NCBI GenBank assembly: GCA_014378845.1
Contig: JACMNB010000059.1
Location: 46,047-110,046, forward strand
DNA: 64,000 nt
Direction: 5' to 3'
From: Methylotenera sp.
GTDB lineage: Bacteria > Pseudomonadota > Gammaproteobacteria > Burkholderiales > Methylophilaceae
How positions within the stretch are numbered: position 1 is the stretch's first letter; each line of letters opens with the position of its first letter. Shown one piece after another: positions 1 through 8,900 of this stretch. The notes beneath the pieces are model-generated. The model saw only the letters and a program-made list of their open reading frames with translations, was not told the DNA's origin and made no database searches. Position numbers and translations under genes: made by a program.

Positions 1-1
1 T

Positions 2-817
2 ACGCGCGGTATCGTCGCGGCAGTGGCAGATTTTTTGTATCAGCATAATGCCAATATTTTACACGCAGACCAGCATCAAGATGCGGAAAATAATCTATTT
101 TTAATGCGTGTCGAGTGGGATGTGGCTAATTTTAACCTAGGCGAAGCTGCATTTAGCCCAGCTTTTGCGCCAATTGCCACTCAATTTAACATGATTTGGC
201 AATTAAAGTTAAGCCAGCATAAAACGCGCGTGGCGATTATGGTGTCGCAATACGACCATTGTCTGGCCGATTTGTTGCACCGCCACAAAAGCGGCGAGCT
301 GGCTTGCGAAATACCGTTAGTGATTAGTAATCATACGGATACTGAAGAGTTAGTAAAATTTTACGGCATTGATTTTCACTATTTGCCAGTCACTAAAGAC
401 ACAAAAGCCGCGGTAGAAGCGGCGCAGTTTAAATTATTTAGCGTTTACAACATCGATTTAATTGTGTTGGCGCGCTATATGCAAATTTTATCGCCCGATT
501 TTGTGCAGCTTTACCCGCAGCGCATTATCAATATTCATCACTCGTTTTTACCGGCTTTTATTGGCGCAAAACCGTATCACCGCGCGTTTGAACGCGGCGT
601 TAAATTAATTGGCGCAACTGGCCATTATGTGACCGAGGTGTTAGATGAAGGCCCGATTATCGAGCAAGATATTGACCGTATTTCGCATCGCGATCAAGTA
701 GAAGATTTGATTCAAAAAGGTCGGGATTTAGAGCGCATAGTATTAAGTAAAGCCGTGCGCTGGCATATCGAAAATCGCATTTTGTTGTATGCCAATAAAA
801 CCGTGATTTTTGACTAG
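2..817 (+). CDS. purU: Formyltetrahydrofolate deformylase PurU (5' end cut by window)
   Basis: The gene hydrolyses 10-formyl-THF to formate and THF, balancing one-carbon pools in the cytosol, a sensible activity for a methylotroph. The reading frame is already open at base 2 (T-R-G-I-V-A-A), which matches the ACT-domain start of PurU, so the ORF-track GTG at 23 is internal and the true start lies before the window. The N-terminal part is the ACT regulatory domain. The C-terminal two thirds is a formyltransferase-type hydrolase fold with the NIHHSFLPAF stretch (formyl-group site) and GATGHYVTEVLDEGPII, which carries the conserved Asp. The stop codon lies inside a 13-bp tandem repeat. Family assignment is from recognised motifs; the visible 271 residues fit a protein of about 280. 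Confidence 0.95.
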   Translation, partial: TRGIVAAVADFLYQHNANILHADQHQDAENNLFLMRVEWDVANFNLGEAAFSPAFAPIATQFNMIWQLKLSQHKTRVAIMVSQYDHCLADLLHRHKSGELACEIPLVISNHTDTEELVKFYGIDFHYLPVTKDTKAAVEAAQFKLFSVYNIDLIVLARYMQILSPDFVQLYPQRIINIHHSFLPAFIGAKPYHRAFERGVKLIGATGHYVTEVLDEGPIIEQDIDRISHRDQVEDLIQKGRDLERIVLSKAVRWHIENRILLYANKTVIFD

Positions 818-871
818 ACTTTTTGATTAAACTTTTTGACTAGACTTTTTAATCTGACTTTTTGATTGAGC
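807..871. repeat. Tandem repeat, five 13-bp units at the purU stop
   Basis: Five consecutive 13-bp units of the form TTTTTGACTAGAC are visible. Units 1 and 3 are identical; units 2, 4 and 5 differ at a few bases. The first unit contains the last purU codons and the TAG stop, so the array appears to have grown from the gene end. No coding role is seen. Confidence 0.85.
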
Positions 872-921
872 TTATTGAGGAATCTTTATGATTCAGCCTT
901 GATTTTATAAATTGCAGGCGT

Positions 922-956
922 AAAAAAAGCGATTGTTATCAATCGCTTTTTTTTTA
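922..956. terminator. Bidirectional rho-independent terminator
   Basis: A run of A, then AGCGATTG, a TTAT loop, CAATCGCT and a run of T forms a strong hairpin with U-tracts on both strands. It sits between convergent purU (plus) and the small secreted-peptide gene (minus) and can end both transcripts. Confidence 0.9.
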
Positions 957-971
957 TTATAAATTAAGGAC

Positions 972-1106
972 TTATTGTGCAGGTGCATCCAATGGCGGTG
1001 GAGCTGGTTCATCAACGGGCGCAATTTCAGGCAATGCATCGTCAGCATAAACAACAGAAACATTTAAAGCAGTAATGGCTAACAAAATAGCGAACAAACT
1101 TTTCAT
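972..1106 (-). CDS. Small secreted acidic/proline-rich peptide (44 aa)
   Basis: This ORF is not on the supplied track because it is short. Reading the minus strand from ATG at 1106 gives a 44-residue protein. It has a clear signal peptide (MKSLFAILLAITALNVSVVYA, likely cleaved after VYA). The short mature part is rich in Asp, Glu, Pro and Ala and ends DAPAQ. A strong ribosome site (AAAGGGGAAAG) stands just before the ATG, and a terminator follows at 922-956, so it looks like a genuine expressed gene. It lies about 100 bp downstream of lysA on the same strand. I do not recognise a family; the mature peptide is about 23 residues. Function unknown. Confidence 0.65.
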   Translation of the reverse strand: MKSLFAILLAITALNVSVVYADDALPEIAPVDEPAPPPLDAPAQ

Positions 1107-1209
1107 ACTTTCCCCTTTTATATTGATACAAATTATATTGAAACAAAAAATGACAACGAAACAATAATCTACACCGAGTTAACTATCCACGCAACAAAAA
1201 TAATGCGGC

Positions 1210-2466
1210 CTATTTTAAGCAAGTTTCGAGCGCGAATAAATCTGCAATTTTTTCGCGTTGGCGAATCACATGACACTTATCGCCGTCCACCATTATTTCT
1301 GCCGCGCGGCCGCGTGTATTGTAGTTGCTGGCCATACTCATGCCATAGGCGCCAGCCGACATAATCGCTAGCAAATCGCCCTCAGCTAGATTTAAATTTC
1401 TGTCGTGGCCTAAAAAATCGCCACTTTCGCACACAGGGCCGACAATTTCGTAAGTTTCTGCTGCGCCAACACGCGGCTTGACCGCCACAATATTGTGAAA
1501 TGCATCGTACAAAGCGGGGCGCATTAAGTCGTTCATCGCGGCATCTACAATGGCAAAGTTTTTGGCATCACTATTTTTTGCGCTGGGTTTTAAATACTCC
1601 ACTTTTGTCAGCAGCACGCCTGCATTGCCCACCAAGGCGCGGCCTGGCTCAAACAACAGTTTTACATTGCGTTTATTGATCTTGTCTAAAATCGCCTTGG
1701 CATAAGTGGTAAATGCTGGCGGCGCTTCATCGCTATAAGTAATACCAATGCCGCCGCCGACGTCGATGTGGCTAATAGGAATGCCCTTGGTTTCAAGTTT
1801 ATCCACCAAGCCTAAAATCAAATCCAGCGCCTCAATAAACGGTGCAAGCTCAGTAATTTGCGATCCGATATGGCAATCGACGCCATGCACGGCAATATTG
1901 GGCATGGCAGCGGCAGCCTCGTAAACCGCAATCGCCTCCTCAAACGCCACGCCAAACTTGTTATTTTTTAAGCCTGTGGAAATATACGGGTGGGTTTTGG
2001 CATCCACATTCGGGTTAACGCGCAAGGAAACAGGTGCAATTTTCCCCATTTCGCCAGCCACATTATTCAGGCGCGCCAACTCGCTAGCCGATTCCACATT
2101 AAAGCAAAAAATACCTGCGCTTAAAGCAGCACGCATTTCCTCTGCATTTTTACCCACTCCAGAAAATACGATTTTTTTTGGATCGCCGCCAGCGGCTAAA
2201 ACTCGCGCCAATTCGCCGCCTGAGACAATATCAAAACCCGCACCCAGTTTGGCAAATACATTCAAAATAGCAATATTAGGGTTGGCTTTAACCGCAAAGC
2301 AAACGAGGTGATTAGTGCCGACTAAACCCGCTTTAAAGCTAGTAAAAGCTTGGGTTAAGGCGGCTTTGGAGTACACATAACAAGGCGTATTAAACTCGGC
2401 TGCAATTTGGGATAAAGCTACATTTTCGGCATGCAAAGCGCTATTTTTCAAAGTAAAGTTTGTCAA
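1210..2466 (-). CDS. lysA: Diaminopimelate decarboxylase
   Basis: It catalyses the last step of lysine synthesis, meso-DAP to L-lysine plus CO2, with PLP. The protein has the fold-type III PLP barrel then the C-terminal beta domain. Visible motifs are AVKANPN with the Schiff-base lysine at residue 60, HIGSQI, a glycine-rich GGGIGI phosphate-binding segment, and CESGDFLGHDR, in which the Cys and Glu contact substrate across the dimer. At 418 aa it is full length. It follows the LptM-type lipoprotein gene by 36 bp on the same strand, the usual betaproteobacterial order. The start ATG at 2466 fits the family N terminus. Confidence 0.97.
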   Translation of the reverse strand: MTNFTLKNSALHAENVALSQIAAEFNTPCYVYSKAALTQAFTSFKAGLVGTNHLVCFAVKANPNIAILNVFAKLGAGFDIVSGGELARVLAAGGDPKKIVFSGVGKNAEEMRAALSAGIFCFNVESASELARLNNVAGEMGKIAPVSLRVNPNVDAKTHPYISTGLKNNKFGVAFEEAIAVYEAAAAMPNIAVHGVDCHIGSQITELAPFIEALDLILGLVDKLETKGIPISHIDVGGGIGITYSDEAPPAFTTYAKAILDKINKRNVKLLFEPGRALVGNAGVLLTKVEYLKPSAKNSDAKNFAIVDAAMNDLMRPALYDAFHNIVAVKPRVGAAETYEIVGPVCESGDFLGHDRNLNLAEGDLLAIMSAGAYGMSMASNYNTRGRAAEIMVDGDKCHVIRQREKIADLFALETCLK

Positions 2467-2502
2467 GAGTCAGTATTTTTCTATTGGGTTAATTGAGCGG
2501 CT

Positions 2503-2709
2503 TTATTGACCAGTGTGTTGAGTATCGCTGCTGGACTTATCAATTTTATTCTCAACCTTAGGCGCGCCATCTGGCTTGGCTGTAGCCGCTTGCGGATAGC
2601 GCTGCTCGGGAATGTACAATGGTCCTTTTGTGCCGCAACCAACCAGCATGCCGCAAGCCATTGCCACACAAGCCAAATTCATCACTAAAATATTACTTTT
2701 TTTTGACAT
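2503..2709 (-). CDS. lptM: LptM-type (YifL-like) small outer-membrane lipoprotein
   Basis: A 68-residue lipoprotein with a lipobox LVGC and the hallmark mature N terminus CGTKGPLYIP seen in LptM/YifL proteins. From family knowledge, this short motif inserts into the LptDE lipopolysaccharide translocon and helps LptD mature. The rest is a low-complexity Ala/Pro/Lys/Ser tail. I chose ATG at 2709 (MSKKSN) rather than the ORF-track start at 2724 because GAG lies 6 bp before it and the signal peptide then has a normal length. It is the first gene of the lptM-lysA pair. Confidence 0.85.
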   Translation of the reverse strand: MSKKSNILVMNLACVAMACGMLVGCGTKGPLYIPEQRYPQAATAKPDGAPKVENKIDKSSSDTQHTGQ

Positions 2710-2901
2710 TGCAATCTCATACACTATTTTTTCAAAACGCTATTTTATCACTAATGTGACACACACAATAATTATGCGCTTGACGATGTATTTAGTACAA
2801 ATTTAGCCGTTCATTCCGCCAAACCACCCGACTATCGGATGCTACTAGACAAGGTTAATGAGGTTTGGGCATGATGCAATCAAGTAAAAAAAGGATTGAA
2901 T

Positions 2902-3297
2902 ATGAACGCAATTAAAAAAGCACAAAAAGGCTTTACATTAATTGAGCTGATGATTGTAGTAGCCATTATCGGTATTTTGGCGGCTATCGCATTACCAAGT
3001 TATAAAAATTATATAATTAAAAGTAAGCGTAGTGCTGCTCAATCATTTATGTTGGATGTAGCTAATAGAGAAAAGCAGTATTTGTTGGATGCGAGAGCTT
3101 ATACAACAAGTCTATCCACGTTGGGCGCAACAATACCGAATGAAGTTTCAGCAAACTATACGGTAGCGGTTACCGTGGGTGCAACAACACCTTCATTTAC
3201 TATTACCGCCACGCCAGTTTCAGGCAGCACCCAAGCGGGCGATGAAAATTTGACGCTGACCGATACAGGTATTAAAAGCCCTAGTAGCAAGTGGTAG
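2902..3297 (+). CDS. pilE: Type IV minor pilin PilE
   Basis: Prepilin with the leader [10 protein letters not shown] and a PilD cleavage site [21 protein letters not shown], giving N-methyl-Phe and the essential Glu5. The hydrophobic helix is followed by a small globular domain of about 100 residues. ATG 2902 is chosen over the TTG at 2896 because AAAGGA stands 6 bp before it. It opens the operon pilE-fimT-pilV-pilW-pilX-pilY1. This position, and the lack of the paired C-terminal cysteines of major pilins, argue for a minor pilin of the tip-priming complex rather than the fibre subunit. The assignment as PilE within the minor set is moderately sure. Confidence 0.88.
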   Translation: MNAIKKAQKGFTLIELMIVVAIIGILAAIALPSYKNYIIKSKRSAAQSFMLDVANREKQYLLDARAYTTSLSTLGATIPNEVSANYTVAVTVGATTPSFTITATPVSGSTQAGDENLTLTDTGIKSPSSKW

Positions 3298-3307
3298 TGT
3301 GGCGCAC

Positions 3308-3775
3308 ATGAAGCAATTAAAATTATCAGCGGGATTCACACTGGTTGAAATGATGGTAGTTATTTCCATCATCGCTATATTTGCTGCTGTAGCAGTTCCT
3401 AGTTTTCAATCAATAATTCGCAATCAGCGCATAAAAAACAGTAGCTATGAGATGTTTACTAGCTTAATGGTGGCCAGAAGTGAAGCAATTAAACGTAACA
3501 CGGATATTACAGTGGCACCAGTCACTGCGGGGAGCTGGCAGGATGGGTGGACAATCAGTGCTGGCACTACTGTTTTAAAAAATCAAGAAGCGTTGAAAGG
3601 CATTGCCGTGAGCGGCGCACCAGCCTCGTTAACTTACAAAAGAACGGGTCGTTTATCTGCTGCCGCTACGCCCTCGTTCCAATTTGATATTAATCCAGCA
3701 GATTCTAATTTTATCCGCTGTATTACTATCGAATTAAGTGGCTTGCCACGCACTAAAAAAGGAGCGTGCTCATGA
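3308..3775 (+). CDS. fimT: GspH/FimT-type minor pilin
   Basis: A prepilin with leader MKQLKLSAG and cleavage G|FTLVEMMVVISIIAIF, then a domain typical of the GspH/FimT family, ending in a segment resembling the conserved C-terminal Cys-Ile-Thr-Ile strand (IRCITIELSG...TKKGAC). It belongs to the minor-pilin complex that primes pilus assembly. Two starts are possible: ATG 3308, used here because it gives the usual short leader, and GTG 3299; neither has a strong ribosome site. The gene overlaps pilV at TCATGAG. It could equally be named fimU by analogy with Pseudomonas. Confidence 0.85.
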   Translation: MKQLKLSAGFTLVEMMVVISIIAIFAAVAVPSFQSIIRNQRIKNSSYEMFTSLMVARSEAIKRNTDITVAPVTAGSWQDGWTISAGTTVLKNQEALKGIAVSGAPASLTYKRTGRLSAAATPSFQFDINPADSNFIRCITIELSGLPRTKKGACS

Positions 3776-4326
3776 GTCGCCCTAGAATCAAGAGCGTTGC
3801 AGGTTTCAGCATGATAGAAGTGTTGATTACTATTGTAATACTGATGTTTGGCCTATTGGCTTTGGCAGGGTTACAGGGCAGGGCGATGACAACGCAAATG
3901 GAATCTTATCAGCGCTCGCAAGCATTAATATTGCTGAAAGACATGGTAGATCGTATTAGTGCTAATCGTAAAAATGCCGCAGCTTATGAGACTGCATCGG
4001 GAACAGCGCTAGGTACTGGGGCTGCCTGCCCCGCGGCAGGCGCAACTACCGCCAGCAAAGATTTGAATGAATGGTGCAATGCATTGCTGGGTGCTGCCGA
4101 GGTACAAGGCACGTCAAATATCGGTGCAATGATTGGCGCGCGTGGTTGCATCACTCGGACTGTTGCCCCAGCAACTGGTGTAGCTAGCCAATATCTAGTG
4201 GCGGTGGCATGGCAAGGCTTAAACAGCACCGCAACATCAACTATCACTTGCGGGCAAAATCTTTATGGTAACGAAAGCTTGCGCCGCTTGGTTGCGATTC
4301 CTGTCAATATAGCGGACTTGCTTTAA
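3772..4326 (+). CDS. pilV: Minor pilin PilV
   Basis: The prepilin motif is G|FSMIEVLITIVILMFGLLALAGLQ, which is the typical PilV N-terminal helix, followed by a domain with four cysteines. The start is ATG 3772, preceded by GGAG at 3761, rather than GTG 3766. The ATG overlaps the fimT stop, indicating translational coupling. It forms part of the tip complex with PilW, PilX and PilY1. Confidence 0.88.
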   Translation: MSRPRIKSVAGFSMIEVLITIVILMFGLLALAGLQGRAMTTQMESYQRSQALILLKDMVDRISANRKNAAAYETASGTALGTGAACPAAGATTASKDLNEWCNALLGAAEVQGTSNIGAMIGARGCITRTVAPATGVASQYLVAVAWQGLNSTATSTITCGQNLYGNESLRRLVAIPVNIADLL

Positions 4327-4327
4327 T

Positions 4328-5347
4328 ATGAAATCGCCCATTCATACACATGTTTACAAGAGCAGGCAAACACAGAGCGGCCTGTCGTTAATCGAACTGA
4401 TGGTTGCCATTACGATCGGTTTGATCATTCTTGCGGCGCTTTCTAGTTTGTTCATCAGTCAAGCCAACATCCGTAACGAGCTGGATAAGTCGAATCGCAT
4501 GATTGATAACGGCCGTTATGCAATGGAATTGCTGTCAGACAATATCAGACTAGCAGGCTTTTATGATAACTATGCGCCCAGCGGTGCAGCCACCGTTGTT
4601 CCTACACCATGTACATTGACGGCCATTACCAATGCAACAACCAATATTAATGTGCTACTCCATCATGTGCAGGGCTACAATGCTGCCACGGTGTCGAGTG
4701 CCATCGCAAGCCCACCTTGCAGTATAACTTCATTGAAAAATGGTAGTGATATATTAGTGTTACGTCGCGTTAGCACGTCGAGTATATTAGCCACCGCAGC
4801 AGTAGCTAGCACGGCTTATTTCCAGGCAGCAAGCTGCGCGTCCGATGCCCCCCCTAGCTACAAGCTTGCTCTTGGTTCGGCAGGATTTACTACCTTACAT
4901 AAAAGAAATTGTACAACTGCCTCAGATTTGCGTCCTTTTTTAGAGCAGACTTATTTTGTGTCGCCTAATAACATCGCAGGTGATGGCATTCCCACGCTGA
5001 AACGCATAGAGCTTGACCCGACTGGCGCATATGTCACCACACCACTGGTCGAGGGTATCGAGTATATGCAAGTTGAATATGGCTTGGATACCAACTCAGA
5101 TGGAGTAGCAGATAGCTACACTGATTGCTCTGCGTGCACCTTTAGCGATTGGCCAAACATCGTATCAATAAAAGCTTATATTATTGCTAGAAATATCGAA
5201 ACGACAACAAACTACACTGACACAAAGACCTATTCGCTTGGGCTTGCTGGAACTTACACTCCCGCTTCGGCAGATCACTATAAGCGTCACGCTTACACTC
5301 AGGTGATTCGCTTGGTTAACCCGTCTAGCCGCAAGGAGACGCCATGA
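4328..5347 (+). CDS. pilW: Minor pilin PilW
   Basis: A 339-residue protein with a long prepilin leader ending QSG|LSLIELMVAITIGLIILAALSSLF, followed by the NRMIDNGRYAMELLSDNIRLAGFYD segment that is diagnostic of PilW. The globular domain has several cysteines, including a YTDCSACTF pair. It is one base from pilV and overlaps pilX (ATGATG), so it belongs to the same transcript. The role is in assembling the PilY1-carrying tip. Confidence 0.9.
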   Translation: MKSPIHTHVYKSRQTQSGLSLIELMVAITIGLIILAALSSLFISQANIRNELDKSNRMIDNGRYAMELLSDNIRLAGFYDNYAPSGAATVVPTPCTLTAITNATTNINVLLHHVQGYNAATVSSAIASPPCSITSLKNGSDILVLRRVSTSSILATAAVASTAYFQAASCASDAPPSYKLALGSAGFTTLHKRNCTTASDLRPFLEQTYFVSPNNIAGDGIPTLKRIELDPTGAYVTTPLVEGIEYMQVEYGLDTNSDGVADSYTDCSACTFSDWPNIVSIKAYIIARNIETTTNYTDTKTYSLGLAGTYTPASADHYKRHAYTQVIRLVNPSSRKETP

Positions 5348-5928
5348 TGTATACAACCAAGATAGGCCGCTATAGTAGGCCGAGTACTGGGCAGCCTAAT
5401 CAACGCGGTAGCACTTTGCTAGTGGCATTAGTGATGTTGGTATTACTAACATTAATGGCGATATCTGCCAATAATTCCACCACGTCAAGTATTCAGGTAG
5501 TCGGTAATGCCCAATACCGCGAGGAAGCAAATGCTGCCGCGCAGCAAGCAATTGAGAACGTAATCAGCAGCAACTTTACTGCTAACCCAACAGCTGCTGC
5601 TACTGCTGCATCTACTACAGTGAGCTTTGGTGCAGCCAGTTATAACGTAACAGTTGCAACACCCATTTGCACTAGCTCCGTTGCAATCACTAATGGCGAG
5701 CTAAATCCTACTACTAATCCAGCAGATAAAAATTGCTTAGCCAGTGGTACGGGAAATAACACTGGAATTATCGGTGCCACAGGTACTGCGGTAGCAACTG
5801 CACAATCGTGGTGCTATAAACAGAAGTGGGATATTAGCGCCACAGTAACAGATGCCAACACGGGAGCTAACACAACCCTGCATCAGGGCGTGTTTACCAA
5901 GGTTCCAGTGGGGACAGGTTGCCCATAA
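5344..5928 (+). CDS. pilX: PilX-type pilus assembly protein
   Basis: The N-terminal region RGSTLLVALVMLVLLTLMAIS is the PilX N-terminal motif, in which the class III-like leader lacks the canonical Glu5. It is followed by ANNSTTSSIQVVGNAQYREEANAAAQQAIE, typical of the family. The globular part has cysteine pairs. GGAG at 5336 precedes ATG 5344; the second ATG at 5347 is equally possible. The gene overlaps pilW and is followed 70 bp later by pilY1. Confidence 0.88.
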   Translation: MMYTTKIGRYSRPSTGQPNQRGSTLLVALVMLVLLTLMAISANNSTTSSIQVVGNAQYREEANAAAQQAIENVISSNFTANPTAAATAASTTVSFGAASYNVTVATPICTSSVAITNGELNPTTNPADKNCLASGTGNNTGIIGATGTAVATAQSWCYKQKWDISATVTDANTGANTTLHQGVFTKVPVGTGCP

Positions 5929-5998
5929 TGTATGTCTTTGGCAATATTATTTACAAAATTTGAAGTAACTGCCTTTATGGCAGCTTGGAGATAACATC

Positions 5999-8900
5999 AT
6001 GAAAAAAATACAATTTATTCTAGCTGGTCTATTGGTTGCTTTGATGACGCATATATCAACTAGTATGGCGGAAGATATTGATCTTTACAGTGGTATTACT
6101 TCTGGAGCTGCTATTCCCAATGTATTAATTGTGATTGATAATGCAGCTAATTTTGATGCCGCCACCTCTGGCGCTTGTGCTTATTCAGATGCACCATCAA
6201 CTCCCGTCAATATGGCAGGAAAGCTGGCTGGCTTAGAACAGTGCGCCCTCAATAATGTCATTGATGCATTACCGACCAACACAGATGGCACTGCCAGAGT
6301 TAATATCGGTTTAATGGTGTATGGCTCGACTGGAGTTGCCAGCTCATTCCCCTCTGCTGGTTGCGCCTCGTCGAACGATGGCGGTTGTTTAATTAGCCAG
6401 CTCACGGCTATGACAGCTACCAATAAAACTGCACTTAAGGCGCTGATTAAAAGCTGGACAACTGGCAATATCAAGGCCAATGCTGAGGGTACTGCATTAG
6501 CCATGCAAGAGGCTTGGGCTTATTATGCTGGCTCGACTGGTGCCTCGGGCAGATCTTATACGGCTATTAAACCACCCGCAGGCTGTCAAAATAACTTTGT
6601 GATTTTTCTAGGCAATGCTTACAACAATGTGGGAACACCTGGGGACAGCGGTAGCCCTAGCACGATGTTAGCTACAGCAGGTGCAACAGATACCAGCACC
6701 ATTACAATTCCTTATCCACAAGGTGCGGCCTGTAATACCAGCGCGCCTTATTACGCAATGGGTAATCATACCGACTCTTCTGGATTATATGCGGATGAGT
6801 GGACACGCTTTATGTACAAAAATGATCTTTATGGAACTCTAGATAATACTCAAAGCATAACGACTTATACGATTGCTGCGTTAGGAGCGTCTTGCAAGCC
6901 TAATTACCCCGCTTTGCTGACTAGCATGGCTCTTCATGGTGGCGGTAGTTATTTCCCAGTAAGTGCTGATTCTTCTGGCGATATTGTGCAGGCTTTTCTA
7001 AAAATTCTCAATGAAGTACAAGCAGTCGATAGCGTATTTTCTTCTTCCAGCTTACCCGTCAGCGTGAATGCGCAGGGTACATTTCTGAACCAAATTTACA
7101 TGGGCATGTTTCGTCCAGATGATGCTGGTTTGCCAAGGTGGGTGGGCAATATGAAGCAGTATAGTTTTATCGCTACACGTAGTACAGCCGCGCCGTTCGA
7201 CATCCGTTTATCTTTGGGTGATAGTCTTGGTGTTAACGCTATTTCCGCTGCAGAAACTGGGTTTATTACACCTAATGCGGTCAGTTATTGGACCTGCGGC
7301 GGTAGCCCAAGCGTGCGTGCATGCAGCCCAGTGGCAGACCTTACTGGCGGTTTCTGGGCTAACGACCCAAAAGGCGCTGGTCTTGCCTATGATTTAGCCG
7401 ATGGTGATTTGGTGGACAAGGGAGGCGCAGCTCAGATGATGCGGCTAGCCAGTTTGACCGCCGATTACACGACTACACCAGGCAGTTCAACCAATCCACG
7501 CAAGCTTTACACTTACTGTCCGAGTGGATCAGGATGCAATGCCACATTATCGAACACTACCAATGTTTTTGATCCAACTAATGCTGCAATCACCGATACT
7601 TTGCTGAAAGTGGGCCCTAGAACCATTAGTTTCATCACTTCTGCCGCTACAGTATCATCCGGGGTTAGCGTTTCACCAGGTGCTAGTGGAAGTCCAGCAA
7701 CGGTCTCGATAACGGCCTTGTCGAAATCAAGTTCTACTGTTACAGCTACTGTGAGTACTACTGACGCTTCCTCACTTACAGGCGGCATGAAGCTTAAAAT
7801 TAACACAGGTGCGTCGAAATACGATTGTAATCCTTGCACAGTTATAAGTGTAGGGACGACATCATTTACCTACAGCAATTCTGGTGGTAGTGGGTCAGCT
7901 ACGCTACCTTCTGTGGCAACGATTTATTCTAACTTTGCTACAGTAACCAAGACTAGTCATGGCTTATCAATTGGGCAATTGGTAACAATTAAGGCATGTA
8001 CAACACATACTGCACTCAACAACACCGTTAATACCATTACCGCAATTACTACTAATAACTTTACGATTGCACTTGCGACCTCTATCGGCACTACAGGGGC
8101 AGATACCGCCTGTACCTATACCCCTAATATTGCAACCGCCACTACTACAACCAGCCACGGTTTTGCCACTGGAGAAAGTATTACTATCTCAGGTATAACC
8201 CCCTCTGGTTATAATGGCACATGGACTATCACACCCACTGGTGCTACCACTTTTAGCTACCAATACACCGATGCCGCACCATTAGCCAACAGTTCGACAA
8301 TAGGTACAGCTACTGGCACTTCAGTTACTCGTGACGGTCTTATTAAATGGGTGCGTGGTGAGGACAATGTTGGCGATGAGCAAGGCCCAGGTGGCGCGGT
8401 CACTATACGTCCTTCAGTTCACGGTGATGTATTGCACTCAAGACCAGTGGCTCTCAATTATGGAGGCAATACTGGGGTAGTTGTTTACTATGGTGCCAAT
8501 GATGGTGTGTATCGTGCCGTCAATGGCAACCAGACTGCCGCTATAGGAACTACAACTGCAGGCGGTGAGCTGTGGGGTTTCATTCCAAGTGATTTTTTTG
8601 GCAAGCTCAAACGGCTACACACTAATAGCCCAGATTTGCTATTGCCATCAACACCAAGCGGCATCTTGCCTGCTCCAGAATCAAAAGATTATTTTGCCGA
8701 TGGTTCGACCAGTGTTTACCAGTTATTGAATGCTGATGGCACAACTAATAAGGCTTATATCTATCTTGCCATGCGCCGAGGCGGTAATTTCATTTATGCG
8801 TTGGATGTATCCGCTCCAGCTAACCCAGTGTTTTTGTGGAAGATAGGGCAATCTGGACTTACCACGCCAAGCGGCTTTACTGCGGGTACAGATTTTGCTG

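Noticed and set aside
2840-2895. Possible sigma-54 promoter before pilE
   Set aside because: GG and GC elements are present near 2865-2880 but the spacing does not fit the -24/-12 consensus.
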